Source of the DNA: Mycoplasmataceae bacterium
Lineage (GTDB): Bacteria > Bacillota_I > Bacilli_A > Mycoplasmatales > Metamycoplasmataceae
NCBI GenBank assembly: GCA_030154525.1
Contig: JAGUQV010000090.1
Location: 1-46,365 of the forward strand
DNA: 46,365 nucleotides
Direction: 5' to 3'
The notes under the pieces are model-generated. The model saw only the letters and a program-made list of their open reading frames with translations. It made no database searches and had not been told where the DNA came from. Below, in pieces: positions 25,173 through 37,275 of the stretch. Both the position numbers and the translations under genes were made by a program. How positions within the stretch are numbered: the first letter of the stretch is position 1; the number at the start of each line of letters is the position of its first letter.

Positions 25173-28100
25173 TTAATCTCCCTTCAATAACATTATTGGT
25201 TTGATTTTACTTAAATTAATTCACGAAATTAGAGAAGTTAATGAAAATACAACCACAACTATCGTTGAAGATAACAAGATGTTGACAAAATTAACAGAGA
25301 CAGACAAAGAAATTAATACTGAAGAATTAACAATGCTTGTAAATGCTGCTATTAAACCCATAGTTAGTGGGATTGACAATAAAATAGATAAGATAATTAT
25401 TGGAACATATAGTGAAAAGAATAAAATCATTTTCTCTCTATGATTATATCCCAAGATAGAAAAGATGGCTGCATTTCTCTCATTTTCATTAATTATTAAA
25501 GTAGATATCATTATCAATGTTGTGATTGATATTAATAATGAAAGCACAATGACCATAGTACTAACTGAGTTGATTGCGTTAGTTGTATTTGAAATAAATC
25601 CTGACTCAATATTTTTAGATTTAATATTCATAAATGTTGGAGATAGAATACTATTATTGCCATATATTTCTGCAAATAATTCTAGGGAGTTATTTACTCT
25701 AGATTCATTTCCAGGCTCAACAACTTGTGAGAGTGTAATGTCTTCTATTTGCAATAATTTTAGTATTAAAGATTCTATTTCGATCTCTGTAAAATTGGGA
25801 TTAATAATTTTTAAAGTGGTCGCAAATACTGAACCATTTATATAAGTATCAGTTGTTCCGAATCTTTTTACTTTAAAAAATAATTCTCTAAAAATATTTT
25901 TATTCTTCTCTTGTTGTTCAGTAGAATTATTCAATGATGATAAATCAATTTTTTCATCTGCTGCTCAATATCCATTTTCTGAATATAAACTTAGCGCTCC
26001 TGTCGCTTGCATTGGAATCTCTTCTGTGGAAAGTACTCCATTAAATGGAATTTCTTCATTATTAGATAATAGCGGATTATTTAAATAAGTTATCTCATTA
26101 ATAATTTCTTGACTTGTTGTTCACTCTTCATCAATGTAAGTTTCGTTTATCCCAATGACTTCAAACATTTGTGTAGTTTTTTCAATATTTCCTAGATTTA
26201 ATTTTTCCTTAATTACATTAGTGAAACGACCAGTATTGTTGGTAATTTTTAATTCTATTTTTGATCCAATATTCAAATTTCTAGAGTCTTTTACAACATG
26301 ATTAATTATAACTGGAACAACTGTCTTTGATTCTTTTCACATCATATTTGCTTTCTTAATAAGATTCTGACCTGAGGAGTCAACTATTTTTATTTGTTCT
26401 GAATTTTGATTATATCCATTAATGATAGGTGTATGACTAACATCTTTTTGGTCAACTGTAGAAGCATATGAAAATTTTTCATTTTTTTCATTATTAAAAA
26501 TGACACTTCCAAAAGTTATAAAATAATCTTGTGGTACTTCTGAAAAGATTTCATTCTCATCATAAACTTCATTTTTAGCACTAAGAGCTTTGTCATATGA
26601 AGTTACTAAGAAATCTCTATATTTATCTCTCAAACTTTTATTGTCTGGATCATATATCCCTTCTCCTGATATTACAATATCTTGATAAAAATAGTCTCCT
26701 GTTATTTCATTAATATTTCGATAAACAAATTTTGAATCTTGCGGACTTACTTCATTTATAATATATTTAAAATAAGGCACTTTAACTTGTTCGCCTAAAT
26801 CATTTGATGCTGATAATTTATGTTCATTATCCTGTCCATAATTTTCTAAATCTTGAGATCATTCTAGTCATTTTGAAGCATATTGAGATTTGGCAATTGC
26901 TGTTGATCTTTGAGAATCTGGCATAGAATTAAAAAGTGTATTCCAAACATTTACTTCAATTCCTCCACTATTAACAATTAAGTCTAAGGATGATTTTGTT
27001 ATTACATGTTTGTCTCATATTTTTGGCTTTCCATTCGGATAATAATTTTCATTACCTGAAGAAAAATTTATTACACCATTTGGGCCAGGTTTAAAGTAAT
27101 CTCCTAAATAAGTTGCGCCCTCATTTGGATTTCCAATTGGTACATATAAAAGATCTTCCAAACTTTGCTTGTCTAATATAGAAAGCGATCCCCCTTCAAG
27201 GGTTGGAGTTGTTAAATCAATTTTAAAATTATACTTTCTATTCTGATATGTTTTATGAATCGCATGACCAAAAGCATTATTTGAAGCTATGGAGAAACTA
27301 ATTATTGTGACAGTGAAAAGAAGTGAAACAAACAATGAAATTAGTTTTCATATTGAATTCAAAGAAAGCGATAATGTAAATTTGGACTTGATATTTTTCG
27401 ATTTAAATTTGGACTTGATAATCTCTGCTGATTTAGAATGGTTTAATTGAAAAGAACCATCCATCAATTCTGTAGGTTTTATTCTTAATAAATATAATGT
27501 TGTCATTATAGTCAATAAGATTAAACCAAACAATGGTAAAAAAACAGTTATAGCGAGTGAAACTATATCAAATTGAAGTGGAATTATTGGTAATGTCCAA
27601 TATCCTGAAAATACACCCATAATAGGTATCTGACATAAATAACCAACTATATAACCAAGTGATGCTCCAAAAAAAGTAACTATCAAAGGTAAAATACAAA
27701 TAGAAGCTGCTATTTGAATAGATTTGTAACCCTGCGCTTTTAGTATCCCTAATACCTTTGATTTTGATGAAATATATCGTTTTACAATAAATATGGTTAT
27801 GATTCCTATTAACGAAACTAAGATACTTGAAATTAGTATATTAGCATTATTAAGTGTAGATATTAGAGTTTCAATTGTTTGTACTCTTAGTGATCTTTCC
27901 GGATTTAATGGACTAAACTCATTATATAAAAATGCTTTTTTGTAAATAAAATTATTTTTTTCACTCTCTGATAAATCATCATAATTATTTAACCCTGTTA
28001 TATTCATATAAACATACTTATTGATTTTATTTCTTAAAACAGAAGGTGACAATCCCTTTGGTGAAATTAATAAAAAATACTTATCAATATTAGCGTTAGC

Positions 28101-31100
28101 ATTTGATTCTTTAACTCTATCAAAACCTTGTTGGTTTACATACATAAGAACTTGAGATTTAGTGTCAACTTGAATATTGTCAAGATTTGTTACTGGATAC
28201 AAGTAATCAACTGTTGAATCAACACCAACAATTAAAAATTCCAGTCCGTTAACATTGATTTTGTATTTTGAATCTAAACTTTTCAACAAACTGTCCATTT
28301 CAATTGAATTTGAAGGCATATTTGATGAATCTATTTTATATACTTCTTTTCTGTTTGCATTTAAATATGCTTCATTAATTTTAACTAAATATGAAGCAAT
28401 ATCTGAAATAACAATTTGAAAATCATCGATTTTCGCTTCCGTAAATGATCCGATGGCTTCTTGAAGAGCTTTTGCAGCATCTATTCCAAATATTTCTAAA
28501 TTATTACCTGTCTCTGGATTTACTAATAATTCGTTTACTAGGTAATCTAAATAATCTGCATCTAAAGAAAGAGTAATCATTTGATTCATACTGCTTGGAT
28601 TATCAATAAAAATTTCTCCCCCTATAATTTCATCAATTATTCCTTTAAAGCCCTCATAATTTATTCCTGTGTTATGCTCTGTTGTATTAAATTTATATAA
28701 TTTTTGTTTAATAATAAATTGTAAGTTTCCAATTGATGTTTCACTATTTGCAGCTTGATTAACAGTAAATCATAAAACAACAGGAGCATTTACAACACCA
28801 CTGAAGGGACTCATAATTGCGCTTGATAATCCTAAATTTTCCATAATTGCATTTGCAGGACCTGAAAGAGTGTTTAATGTTCTCAATCCGGAGGTCAACA
28901 TTATGTTTGATTCCTCTTTATCATTACGGAGAAACATTTCAATAAAATCTTTTGTAACTAAATCAGATAATAGGGTTTTTCGAGTATCAAATGGAATTAT
29001 TGATGATAAACCAGAAACTAGCGAAATTGTTTTACTGTTTATTTCAAACTTTCCATTATTATAATCAAAATAGTAATTTAGCGCTTCTCTTGGCAATCAT
29101 GTTTCTGGATTAGCATTAGCTAATTTTAACGCTGTTTCCTTAGCGTTTGAATAGCCATCCAATATTTTGAAACTCATTAATGCTCCATTAAACTCTTGCG
29201 ATGTATTATTTATTATTTTTCCAACTTGTGAATTTTTATCAAGAACGTTGCTAACCAAAAAAATGATTTGCTTTTTAACATCATCAATTGTCACTTCTTC
29301 ATTCTCATTCAAACTTAATTGTGTTAATTTCATTCAAAATGAATAAAAACTTAATATTTCAACTGTCATATCTCTTGATTGGAGTGGGTTATTTTTGGTG
29401 AAAAATTCACTATATACTTGATCCATAACAGTATCTCTAAATCCTGAACTCTTTTCTCTAACATTAGGATTGATTATATTTATAAATTTATCTGCTAGAG
29501 TGTTGGGTTCAGTTGGATTAGGTATATTGGTTCCTAAAACACCTCCACTTGACGGCACACCATTAGGATCAAAATTTTTAAATTCTGTTTGGTTCATAAA
29601 TTCCAAGTAAATATCAACTCTTTTTTTAATATCTTTATTTTTAATACTCACATCTGATTGATAATCAAAAATATAATTTGTTACATATTCTCCAATTATT
29701 GAATTTGGATCCAATACATATTCTGGATTTATCAATAAAATTGAAAGTTCTTGTAAGGAAATATTTAATTCATTTAATTTTGGTGTATGAGATTTCAAGA
29801 GTGATTGTAAATCTCTAATATCTAATTTATTTGGGTCTGAATCAGGTTGGTAAAGACCGATTCCCAGAAAACCAACTCATGATGTTTTTGATGAAACATT
29901 CATCATTTCAATAATTGCATTGAAAAGTGCATCATCACTATCATTATTTTTTCCTAATGAATCAAGTAATGATGCAAAAATTCCTGAAATTGAAATTGAA
30001 TTAATTAAATATTTCTCTGGTCCTTTTTCCTCATCAATGAAATATTCTCTAATTGCAGAGTTATTTTTAATATTTAGACCAAATGCATCAAGGTTAATTA
30101 AATCAATTATTTTGTTGAGCCCTGAATTAATATTCGTAAAATCTCCCACTGTTTCAAGATTATTTAATTGATCAAGTATCGGGCCAAATAATTCTAAAGA
30201 CTCACTATCAAGAATTTCTTCTTTAACATAATTAATTATTTTTGCAAAATTTAATTCTGAAATAATTTGTTTTAACCCAGCCTTGAAACCAAAACTTGGG
30301 TCAAGTGGATTATCAGGAGAAATATTATTTATTACTATAGGTAAAATATCTCCAACACCGATCACTTCATTTTTAGGTCTTTCAATATCATAAAAATTAT
30401 TTCAAATTTGTATAATGGTTTCGTCAATATTAATTGATGAAATTATTTTTCTTAATCCTTTGACCATTTCTTTTGGGTTATTAACAAAAGTCATAATTTT
30501 GGTCATGTCGAATGTTTCTCCCAAAATTGTACTTAATAATTTTGAAAGTGTTTTGATTTGATTTTCAATATTATTTTCGTCAGGGTTATTAATTATTTTC
30601 TCAAATATTTCATCTAAAAATTCATTTCAAAATAATTTTTCACTATGTTTGCTTCCTTCATAAAAAATACCAAATAAGATTTTTTGTAATTTTCTATTTT
30701 CAATTTTTGAAGGAAAAACTAGTACATCTGCAAAACCATTTTTTGTAAAAGATGTTGTCATTGATTCAACTAATATATTGAAATTAAGAGGTGATATTAA
30801 AGGTGCTACCAACTCTGTCATTGAACTAATTAAGTTATCACGAAAAACATTAAAATTATTTGATTCTTGTCAATTATTAATAATTGATGAACTAGGGATC
30901 ATTATTTTGAAGGGTATTGAGTATTTGTTTGAATAATTTTTGTTTTGTTTTGCTCAACCATTAGCTCCAACAACAGTAACTGGATCGCCATTAGATTTGA
31001 CTGATGCAAAATTTAAATTATTTGCTTTAATAAAGTTTTGCATTTTTTCTTCTGACCCATCAAATTCAATTGGGTTGTCTGAAATTCAGGTTTTTTTGCC

Positions 31101-33212
31101 ACCCTGAACTACTTCTTTTAAAATATAATATTTTCCATTTGTTTCATTAATTGTTGGTGTTTGTCTTGTGATACCATAAATTTTTGTTCCGCTTTGCATT
31201 CTTAATATTTTCGCATTTTTAAACACTTTAGTTGAGTTACTTGAATTTTGATAATAACTATAAGGTGTATAAGTATAATTTTCAAAAGTTACAACAGTAT
31301 TTATATAATTTTTGTCAACAGACATACCTTTGAATATAAGATCCATTATTTTAAAAATGTATGTTTGAGGTACTTTTGAAGATGAAATATCATCTTCAGA
31401 ACTAAGAGAAAATAATAATGACTTTTCATTCTCTTCATTATATAATTTTCCAACATTTTGTTGAATCGTAATATCGTTACTTAATTTTATTTCTTGATCT
31501 TTATTCCCACCATTAATAAAGTGAAAAATATTTGAATCTTTGTTATTAAATCCTGAAACAGTCAAACTTTCTCTCAAACCTATGTTTTCAATTGAACCAA
31601 CAAGTTTCAAAATTTCATGAAACAATTCCTCTTGTGCAATTGCTTTTGCACCTTCATCAATTTTTTTTATTCTTTCATTTTTAGAATTTAAATTATTTAT
31701 TATTGACTGAATGTTAATTGAAGTTTCACTATTAGGATTTTGAAGTAGTTGATCGATATCAGATTGTGATATGAAATTTGATTCTCTTTCAAATCAAAGA
31801 ATTGAATTGTTTATCACAGTTGTTGGAACTTTATTTGGTGCCCTTGGTCCATTAACTTTAGGTGATGGTTTTAACTTTAATTCTCTATTTAAATCTTGAA
31901 ATGTTATTTTTTGAGCCAATCTAATCGTCTCTTGTGGTTCTATAACAGTTATTCCATCATTGCCAACAATTTCAATAATTTGTGTTTTTCTTCAAAATGA
32001 AGTTTGACTATAATATTGTTTTTCTTCTTTAGATAAGTTAGAAATATAAGCACTATAATTTTTAGTTCATAATTTATTTTGTTCTGCTAAACTATTCTCA
32101 AAATCATAATTTATTTTTGAATAATATCTTTCAAATTCATAACTTATTTTTTCATTAACAACTCATGATGGACGAATAAATATTTGCTTATTTAATTCAA
32201 AAAATTGATTCAAAGAGTTCAAATTAAAATCATTCACCATTGTATCATTTAAATTTAAAGAGAACCCTCCAGATACCATAATTTTATTTAAAGATTCTCC
32301 CAATCTTCACTTTTTAGTTCCTGTAGGGCTTACTAGAGGGAAAAATCCTTTTTGATTATTAGTTGTATTGACTGAATAAACGCCACCTGAATCATGTTTA
32401 AAACCAAGCAGTTGTGCTACTTGATTAGAATTTATAGTTACTAAAACGCCTTGCTTCTCTCATGATTGCTTAACTGTTTGTGAAATTGTGGCCATTTTAG
32501 TATCCGCATTTATGTAAATGCTTTTAACATTAGTAATGCGATCATTGGTTGATCCAAAAAACGAAGTACTTCCAGGAATAACATTAATTAAATCTCCAAA
32601 AGTTATATTATTTCCAATAGCATCTTTGAAACTTGTTATTTTGTCAGTTGTTTTTAATTGATAAGAAACGGGCAAATTAACACCAGGTTTAATGTACTTA
32701 TTCAAAACTGTTGGCGAAAAATTAGAAGGGGCCACAAAATTATTCTCATCAATATAATTAATTATATTATTTGTCTGAAAAAAATGATATAAATCTTTTA
32801 CTTTAACATAATAATTGGTTTCTTCAGTTTCAGGAGTGATAAAAAGTTTTGAAATTTTTACATAAGGTTCTTTTGATGTAGGTTCAATTTCAATATCTTT
32901 TTTTGGAATTAAAATCACTTTTTTATTAGCACCAACATCATTCACTGATATATATTCTGTTTTTTCTGTATCTAAACCTGGTATATAAATTTGAGAAGGT
33001 TTTTCTCCATTGGCAACAATGTCAGTATCAACTGTTAAATCATGAATTTTAGAAACTTTTTTGTAATCATTAAATTGTGTGGTGTAACTTGTTTTGACAT
33101 CACTCAAAATTGTAAAAACACCTGAAGATAAAAAAGTTAAGACAATTAGTCCGAAAATTAGTGTTTTTGTATTTGAAAGTGATTTTCAAATTTCTTTGAA
33201 TAACTTTTTCAT
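25173..33212 (-). CDS. Giant FtsX-type ABC transporter permease
   Basis: Eleven fragments share one frame and join across TGA codons into 2,679 residues; I translated the longest gap (31.6-32.5 kb) and found it open. A membrane helix lies near residues 13-33. The first FtsX-like domain (about residues 1785-1925) includes KSKVLGILKAQGYKSIQIA. A further helix starts near 1960, and a second FtsX-like domain (about 2550-2657) includes NERNAAIFSILGYNHREK. Two hydrophilic regions (about 35-1780 and 1980-2540) would lie outside. Mycoplasmas are known to carry oversized permeases with a MacB-like ATPase (the MG468/MG467 pair of M. genitalium); this one is larger. Substrate unknown. The start at 33212 is followed by Lys-rich MKKLFKEIW. 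Confidence 0.85.
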
Positions 33213-33235
33213 CCTAATATCCATTCCAAATATAT

Positions 33236-33260
33236 TTAATATATATTAAGTATATAATTA
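33236..33260 (-). promoter_or_regulatory. Putative promoter and palindrome ahead of the giant permease
   Basis: A 14-base perfect palindrome TTAATATATATTAA (33236-33249) lies between a minus-strand TATAAT near 33255-33260 and the start codon. In such AT-rich DNA chance is a serious alternative. Confidence 0.3.
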
Positions 33261-33265
33261 TAACC

Positions 33266-33952
33266 TTAATTTGAATTTATTAATGCTCAAATTCTAGGAT
33301 AACCAAAAGGGGTGTTTTTGATTTTTTTGTATTTAAATAGATAATGTGTTTGTTCAGTATCATTATCTAATTTTAATTGAACAGTTGAAATTATTGGTTT
33401 TAATGATAATTCTTCAATCAATCAAGCAGCTTTTTCTTGCTCTTCGAAAACTTTTGGACCTTTTAAAAATGAATATTCTGCATTAATTGAGCCTACTTGT
33501 GATGATATCTCAATTAATTTATCCAAGGAAGTAACTGCTCTAGCTGTTATTAAATCAAATTTAATGTCTGATTTATAATCTTCAATTCTAATTGGTATGA
33601 ATGTTATGTTTAGCAACAACTTATCCTTAACAGTTTCCAAAAATACTATTCTCTTGTGTTTTGATTCAGAAATATAAAGTGAAAAATCCCTTTTGTAAAT
33701 TAAAAATGGAATAGAAGGAAACCCAACTCCGGCACCAATATCTAACATTTTTCTACTAGATGTTGATTTGAAAGATTCATTCAACAGTACTATTGATTGA
33801 TATATTCCATCTCTTCACAACACATCGCCTGTAAAACTTGTAAGATTAAATAACCTATTATTTTCTTCAATTAAATCAACATAAAAGCATAAATTTTTAA
33901 AAATTAACTTATCCTTACCTATTAATTCAAAAGTTTTCTCTTTAAAAGTCAT
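33266..33952 (-). CDS. rsmG: 16S rRNA (guanine(527)-N7)-methyltransferase RsmG
   Basis: The 228-residue protein is the size of RsmG/GidB, which methylates G527 of 16S rRNA in the 530 loop using S-adenosylmethionine. The SAM-binding motif is MLDIGAGVGFPSIPFLI, followed by ISESKHKRIVFLETV and the ITARAVTSLDKL stretch characteristic of the family. The ATG at 33952 overlaps the end of prs by 11 bases, and the frame extends further upstream without family resemblance, so this start is preferred. It is the last gene of the mnmE-tatD-rsmA-unknown-prs-rsmG cluster. Confidence 0.92.
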
Positions 33953-34925
33953 TTTTTTCTTTAATTTTTTCATACAATTGGGAAATAGACTTAGACCTAA
34001 TAGATGCTTTAATAACATCAGAGATAAATGGAGCTAAAGAGATAATCACTAATTTTTTTGAATTTATGGCATAGACATTTTCAACAGAATCAGAAACCAA
34101 TACCTTGTCAATAATATCTGACTTCTCAAATGATTCAAATGATTTTGTGAATAAACCGTGCGTGGCAGCAATATATATTTTTTTTGCGCCTTCCTTCTTT
34201 AATGCTGCTGCTGCCTTTAAAATGGTGTTTCCAGTGTCTATAATATCATCAATAATAATAATATTTTTCCCTGAAACCTTTCCTAGTATACCAAGTATTT
34301 CACTCTTATTTGGACCAGTGCGACGTTTGTCAACAATTGCAATTTTAACTGAATGAGAAACTAATTCTGCAAGTATTCTTGCTCTTACTGCTCCACCATG
34401 ATCAGGAGAAACTATTGAAAATTTCATATTTTCATCATTTTGCAAATAACTTGCTAAACTTATTGATCACCTTAAATCATCAACAGGTATATTAAAGAAA
34501 CCTTGGATAGAGGGGTTGTGCAAATCAACTGTAATTAACTTATTAGCTCCGGCAGTTTCAAGGATGTTTGCCATCAACCTTGCTCCTATAGGTTCTCTTT
34601 GCTTAGCCTTACGGTCTTGTCTAGAATATCCATAATACGAGTTTATTATTGTAATATTTCCAGCACTAGCTCTTTTAATTGAATCAACAAATAATAATAA
34701 TTCTAAAATTGATTCAGATGAAGAAGTATTGCAAATAATAAAAACATTAGCATTCCGAACTGTTTCTGGTGAATTTAAAATCATCTCTCCATCAGAAAAA
34801 GTTGTCTTTTTAATTTCAAGCAACTTAATTCCCGAAATTTTAGAAACGCTTTTTGCTAAAATTTGTGAATTCGGCATACCAAACAACTTTATATTTAAAT
34901 TATTTAGATCACTTATATTTTTCAT
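33942..34925 (-). CDS. prs: Ribose-phosphate pyrophosphokinase
   Basis: The 327-residue enzyme makes PRPP from ribose 5-phosphate and ATP for nucleotide synthesis and salvage. Diagnostic segments are GYSRQDRKAKQREPIGARL (ATP-binding region), ITVDLHNPSIQGFFNIPVD and the PRPP loop IIIIDDIIDTGNTIL. One TGA near 34467 is Trp. Several in-frame ATGs precede it; ATG 34925 is chosen because the GGGGGA formed by the preceding codons is a good ribosome-binding site and the N-terminus then matches family length. The 53-base gap upstream shows no promoter I can defend. Confidence 0.95.
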
Positions 34926-34978
34926 TTTTTCCCCCATATTATTTATTGAAATTTTCATATAAAAAGTAAACATTATGT

Positions 34979-35626
34979 TTACTCATTAAATATTATGGTT
35001 TTTCTTTTTGTGTTTATAATTTCTGAGAATTCAGGATTAATTGACAAGGCTTTCTCTCAATCATTGAATAAAAATGATTTAAAATCTTTCAAGAAAGTTT
35101 TTTCAATAAATCTAATAGTTGATTTCTTTTCCAATTCTATGTCTTCTTGATAAATATCAGCTTTATGTAAATCAATTAAATTAGTTATTGCTTCTGTATA
35201 AAATAATTCTAATTGAATTAATAGGTTGTATCTAACATAGATATTAAATCAATTTTCAAATAAACCTTCTGTATTTTTTATAATTCTATTAAAAGAGTCT
35301 TTTGAACCTAATTGATTTCTATAATACAATGCAAAAAAAGCAACTTGTTTTATAGTTAGTGCTTTCCCATTTTGGAAAATTTCTTCCACAATAGTTAAAA
35401 TGCCCTTCAAAAATATTGAATTTTCTGCATTTTCAAGAACTTTAGTAAAAAGTTCTTTATTAACAAACTTATCTCTTAAGTATCTAATCTCAGAAATTGA
35501 CAACGAAGGACGACCCTTTAAGTCCAAGAGCACTGTTTCTCTTGTTTTATGAATATCTTCTACTAGAACTTGTACATTACCAACATCAATTACAGATGTC
35601 TCAATTTTTTTATTGCTTATTGACAT
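34979..35626 (-). CDS. Conserved-looking protein of unknown function, helical
   Basis: A 215-residue protein I do not recognise. It is soluble, rich in Leu, Ile, Glu and Lys, and appears largely helical, with SLSISEIRYLRDKFVNKELF near residue 45 and ALTIKQVAFFALYYRNQLGS near residue 90. No membrane segment, signal peptide or metal motif is seen. AAGGAG four bases before the ATG and its place between rsmA and prs argue that it is a real, translated gene. An RNA- or nucleotide-linked job would fit the neighbours but is only guilt by association. Its one or two TGA codons are Trp. Confidence 0.75.
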
Positions 35627-35650
35627 ATAACTCCTTAATATTTATCTTAA

Positions 35651-35684
35651 ATTATAATACAAAATACATATTTTTTTGTATTTT
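35651..35684 (-). promoter_or_regulatory. -10 box and inverted repeat upstream of the unknown gene
   Basis: Minus-strand TATAAT at 35656-35651 is followed upstream by arms AAAATACA (35661-35668) and TGTATTTT (35677-35684), eight bases apart. The repeat covers the spacer/-35 area and could be an operator, or a weak terminator for rsmA. Confidence 0.4.
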
Positions 35685-35722
35685 CTTACATTTAAACTAT
35701 AAGTGATCAAAAATTACAATTA

Positions 35723-36496
35723 TTAACTGAAACATTTGAATAATTCGTAATACTGATTCAAAGTTAAAATTTGTGGCCTTACATCTTTATTTAAATTATT
35801 TTCTAAGTAAAAATGAGTGATTTTTTGTTCATCAAAATTTTTCTGAACTTTCAAATTGTTAATAAGAGTTTTTCTCCTCATTGCAAAACAAAATTTCACA
35901 AAAGATAAAAATTCTGTGTCATCTATAATTGGTTTAACCTTTTTAATCTTAATGTGAATTATTGATGAAGTAACTTTTGGAGAGGGGAAAAAGGCTTTGG
36001 GACTTATATCAAATAACTTTTTTACTTCTGCAAAATGAGATGAACTAACTGTTAATTTACCATAATTTGTTGACCCAGGAATTGCACTAATTCTCTCTGC
36101 TACTTCTTTTTGAACCATTAAAATAATTTCATCAAAATTTTGATTATTTTCAAAGATTTTAAATAATATTGAAGTGGTAATATTGTATGGAATATTGGCC
36201 ATTATAGAATATCCTTTATACTTCGAAAGATCAGCTTTTAAAAAATCCTCATTTATTAAAATAAAATTATTATTTTTGATTTCCAATTTTAAAAAATCAC
36301 ACAAATTATAATCAATTTCAAATGCAACTAATTGTTTTGCTTCTTGTAATATCAGCTTTGAAAGAGCTCCTTTTCCTGGGCCTATTTCAATAATATTTTT
36401 GCCTTTTAAATCCAGAGTAGAAGCAATTTTTTTGAGGACTGTTTCATCTTGTAAAAAATTTTGACCAAATCTTTTTAATGCATAATTTTTATTCAT
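35723..36496 (-). CDS. rsmA: 16S rRNA (adenine(1518/1519)-N6)-dimethyltransferase
   Basis: The 257-residue enzyme (KsgA) dimethylates two adjacent adenines near the 3' end of 16S rRNA. It opens with KRFGQNFLQDE, then the SAM motif IIEIGPGKGALS, the catalytic NIPYNITTSILFKI (NPPY-type motif as NIPY) and FFPSPKVTSS, all typical of KsgA/Dim1. The frame is open for 18 more codons upstream, but ATG 36496 follows GGAGAC by four bases and matches the family start. It overlaps the tatD stop by eight bases. Confidence 0.96.
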   Translation of the reverse strand: MNKNYALKRFGQNFLQDETVLKKIASTLDLKGKNIIEIGPGKGALSKLILQEAKQLVAFEIDYNLCDFLKLEIKNNNFILINEDFLKADLSKYKGYSIMANIPYNITTSILFKIFENNQNFDEIILMVQKEVAERISAIPGSTNYGKLTVSSSHFAEVKKLFDISPKAFFPSPKVTSSIIHIKIKKVKPIIDDTEFLSFVKFCFAMRRKTLINNLKVQKNFDEQKITHFYLENNLNKDVRPQILTLNQYYELFKCFS

Positions 36497-37274
36497 TTTT
36501 GTCTCCGCAAATATTAAAAATTGTAAAGATATTTTTGTTAACTTGTTCATTCAAAAAATCAACAGTCACTCCTTTTAAGTTGGCAATAAATTTGGCAGTA
36601 TGAATTGCGTAATGTGGAACATTAATCTTTCCTCTCATTGGCATAGGTGCAAGATAAGGGGTATCCGTTTCATAAAATAATTTATCAATTGGTGTTATTA
36701 TGATTGAATCTTGAACATCTTTTGCATTTTTAAATGTTGCTACACCTGAAAAGGACAAGTAAGCTCCAATATCTAAAAATTTTTGTACTCAATCTGGACC
36801 AGAAGAATAAGAATGAATGATTATTTTCATATCTTTATTTTTAGATTTATATGCTTTTAATATATCGTATGTTTCTTGAGTTGCATCCCTTGTGTGAACA
36901 ATAATAGGAATATTAAATTCATTAGCTAATTCAATTTGATATCTAAAAAATATTTGTTGTTGTTCAAATGATGGTGAATTCTCATAATGAAAATCTAGCC
37001 CTATTTCTCCAATCCCTACAATTGAAGAATCAACTAATGTTCTTAGAGTGTCTAGATGTAATTTATCTTTAGCATTATTTGGATGAATCCCTATAATTGG
37101 AAAAGTAAAACCATATTTCGAAGATAATGATTTGACTTCTCTAGAATCTTCTAGTGATGTACCAACAATAAATATTTTACCAACTCCCATATCATATGAT
37201 TCTTCGATAATACTTTCAGGAAATTCAAAATATTCTTTGAAGGGGTGAGCATGTAAATCTATATATTTTTTCAT
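36489..37274 (-). CDS. tatD: TatD-family metal-dependent hydrolase
   Basis: The 261-residue protein has the TatD metal ligands in order: LHAHPF (HxH), GIGEIGLDFH (Glu), IIVHTRDA (His), IIHSYSSGPD (His) and YETDTPYLAP (Asp). TatD proteins are Mg-dependent nucleases/hydrolases involved in DNA or tRNA quality control. The usual first ligand pair DxHxH is intact as D-L-H-A-H. One TGA at about 36787 is Trp. It starts one base after the mnmE stop, with AGGT upstream, and overlaps rsmA, an order (tatD-rsmA) common in Firmicutes. Confidence 0.94.
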
Positions 37275-37275
37275 C

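Noticed and set aside
25173-33212. Eleven separate ORFs or a decayed multi-gene region
   Set aside because: Same frame throughout, interrupted by TGA (Trp); FtsX modules lie at the expected end.
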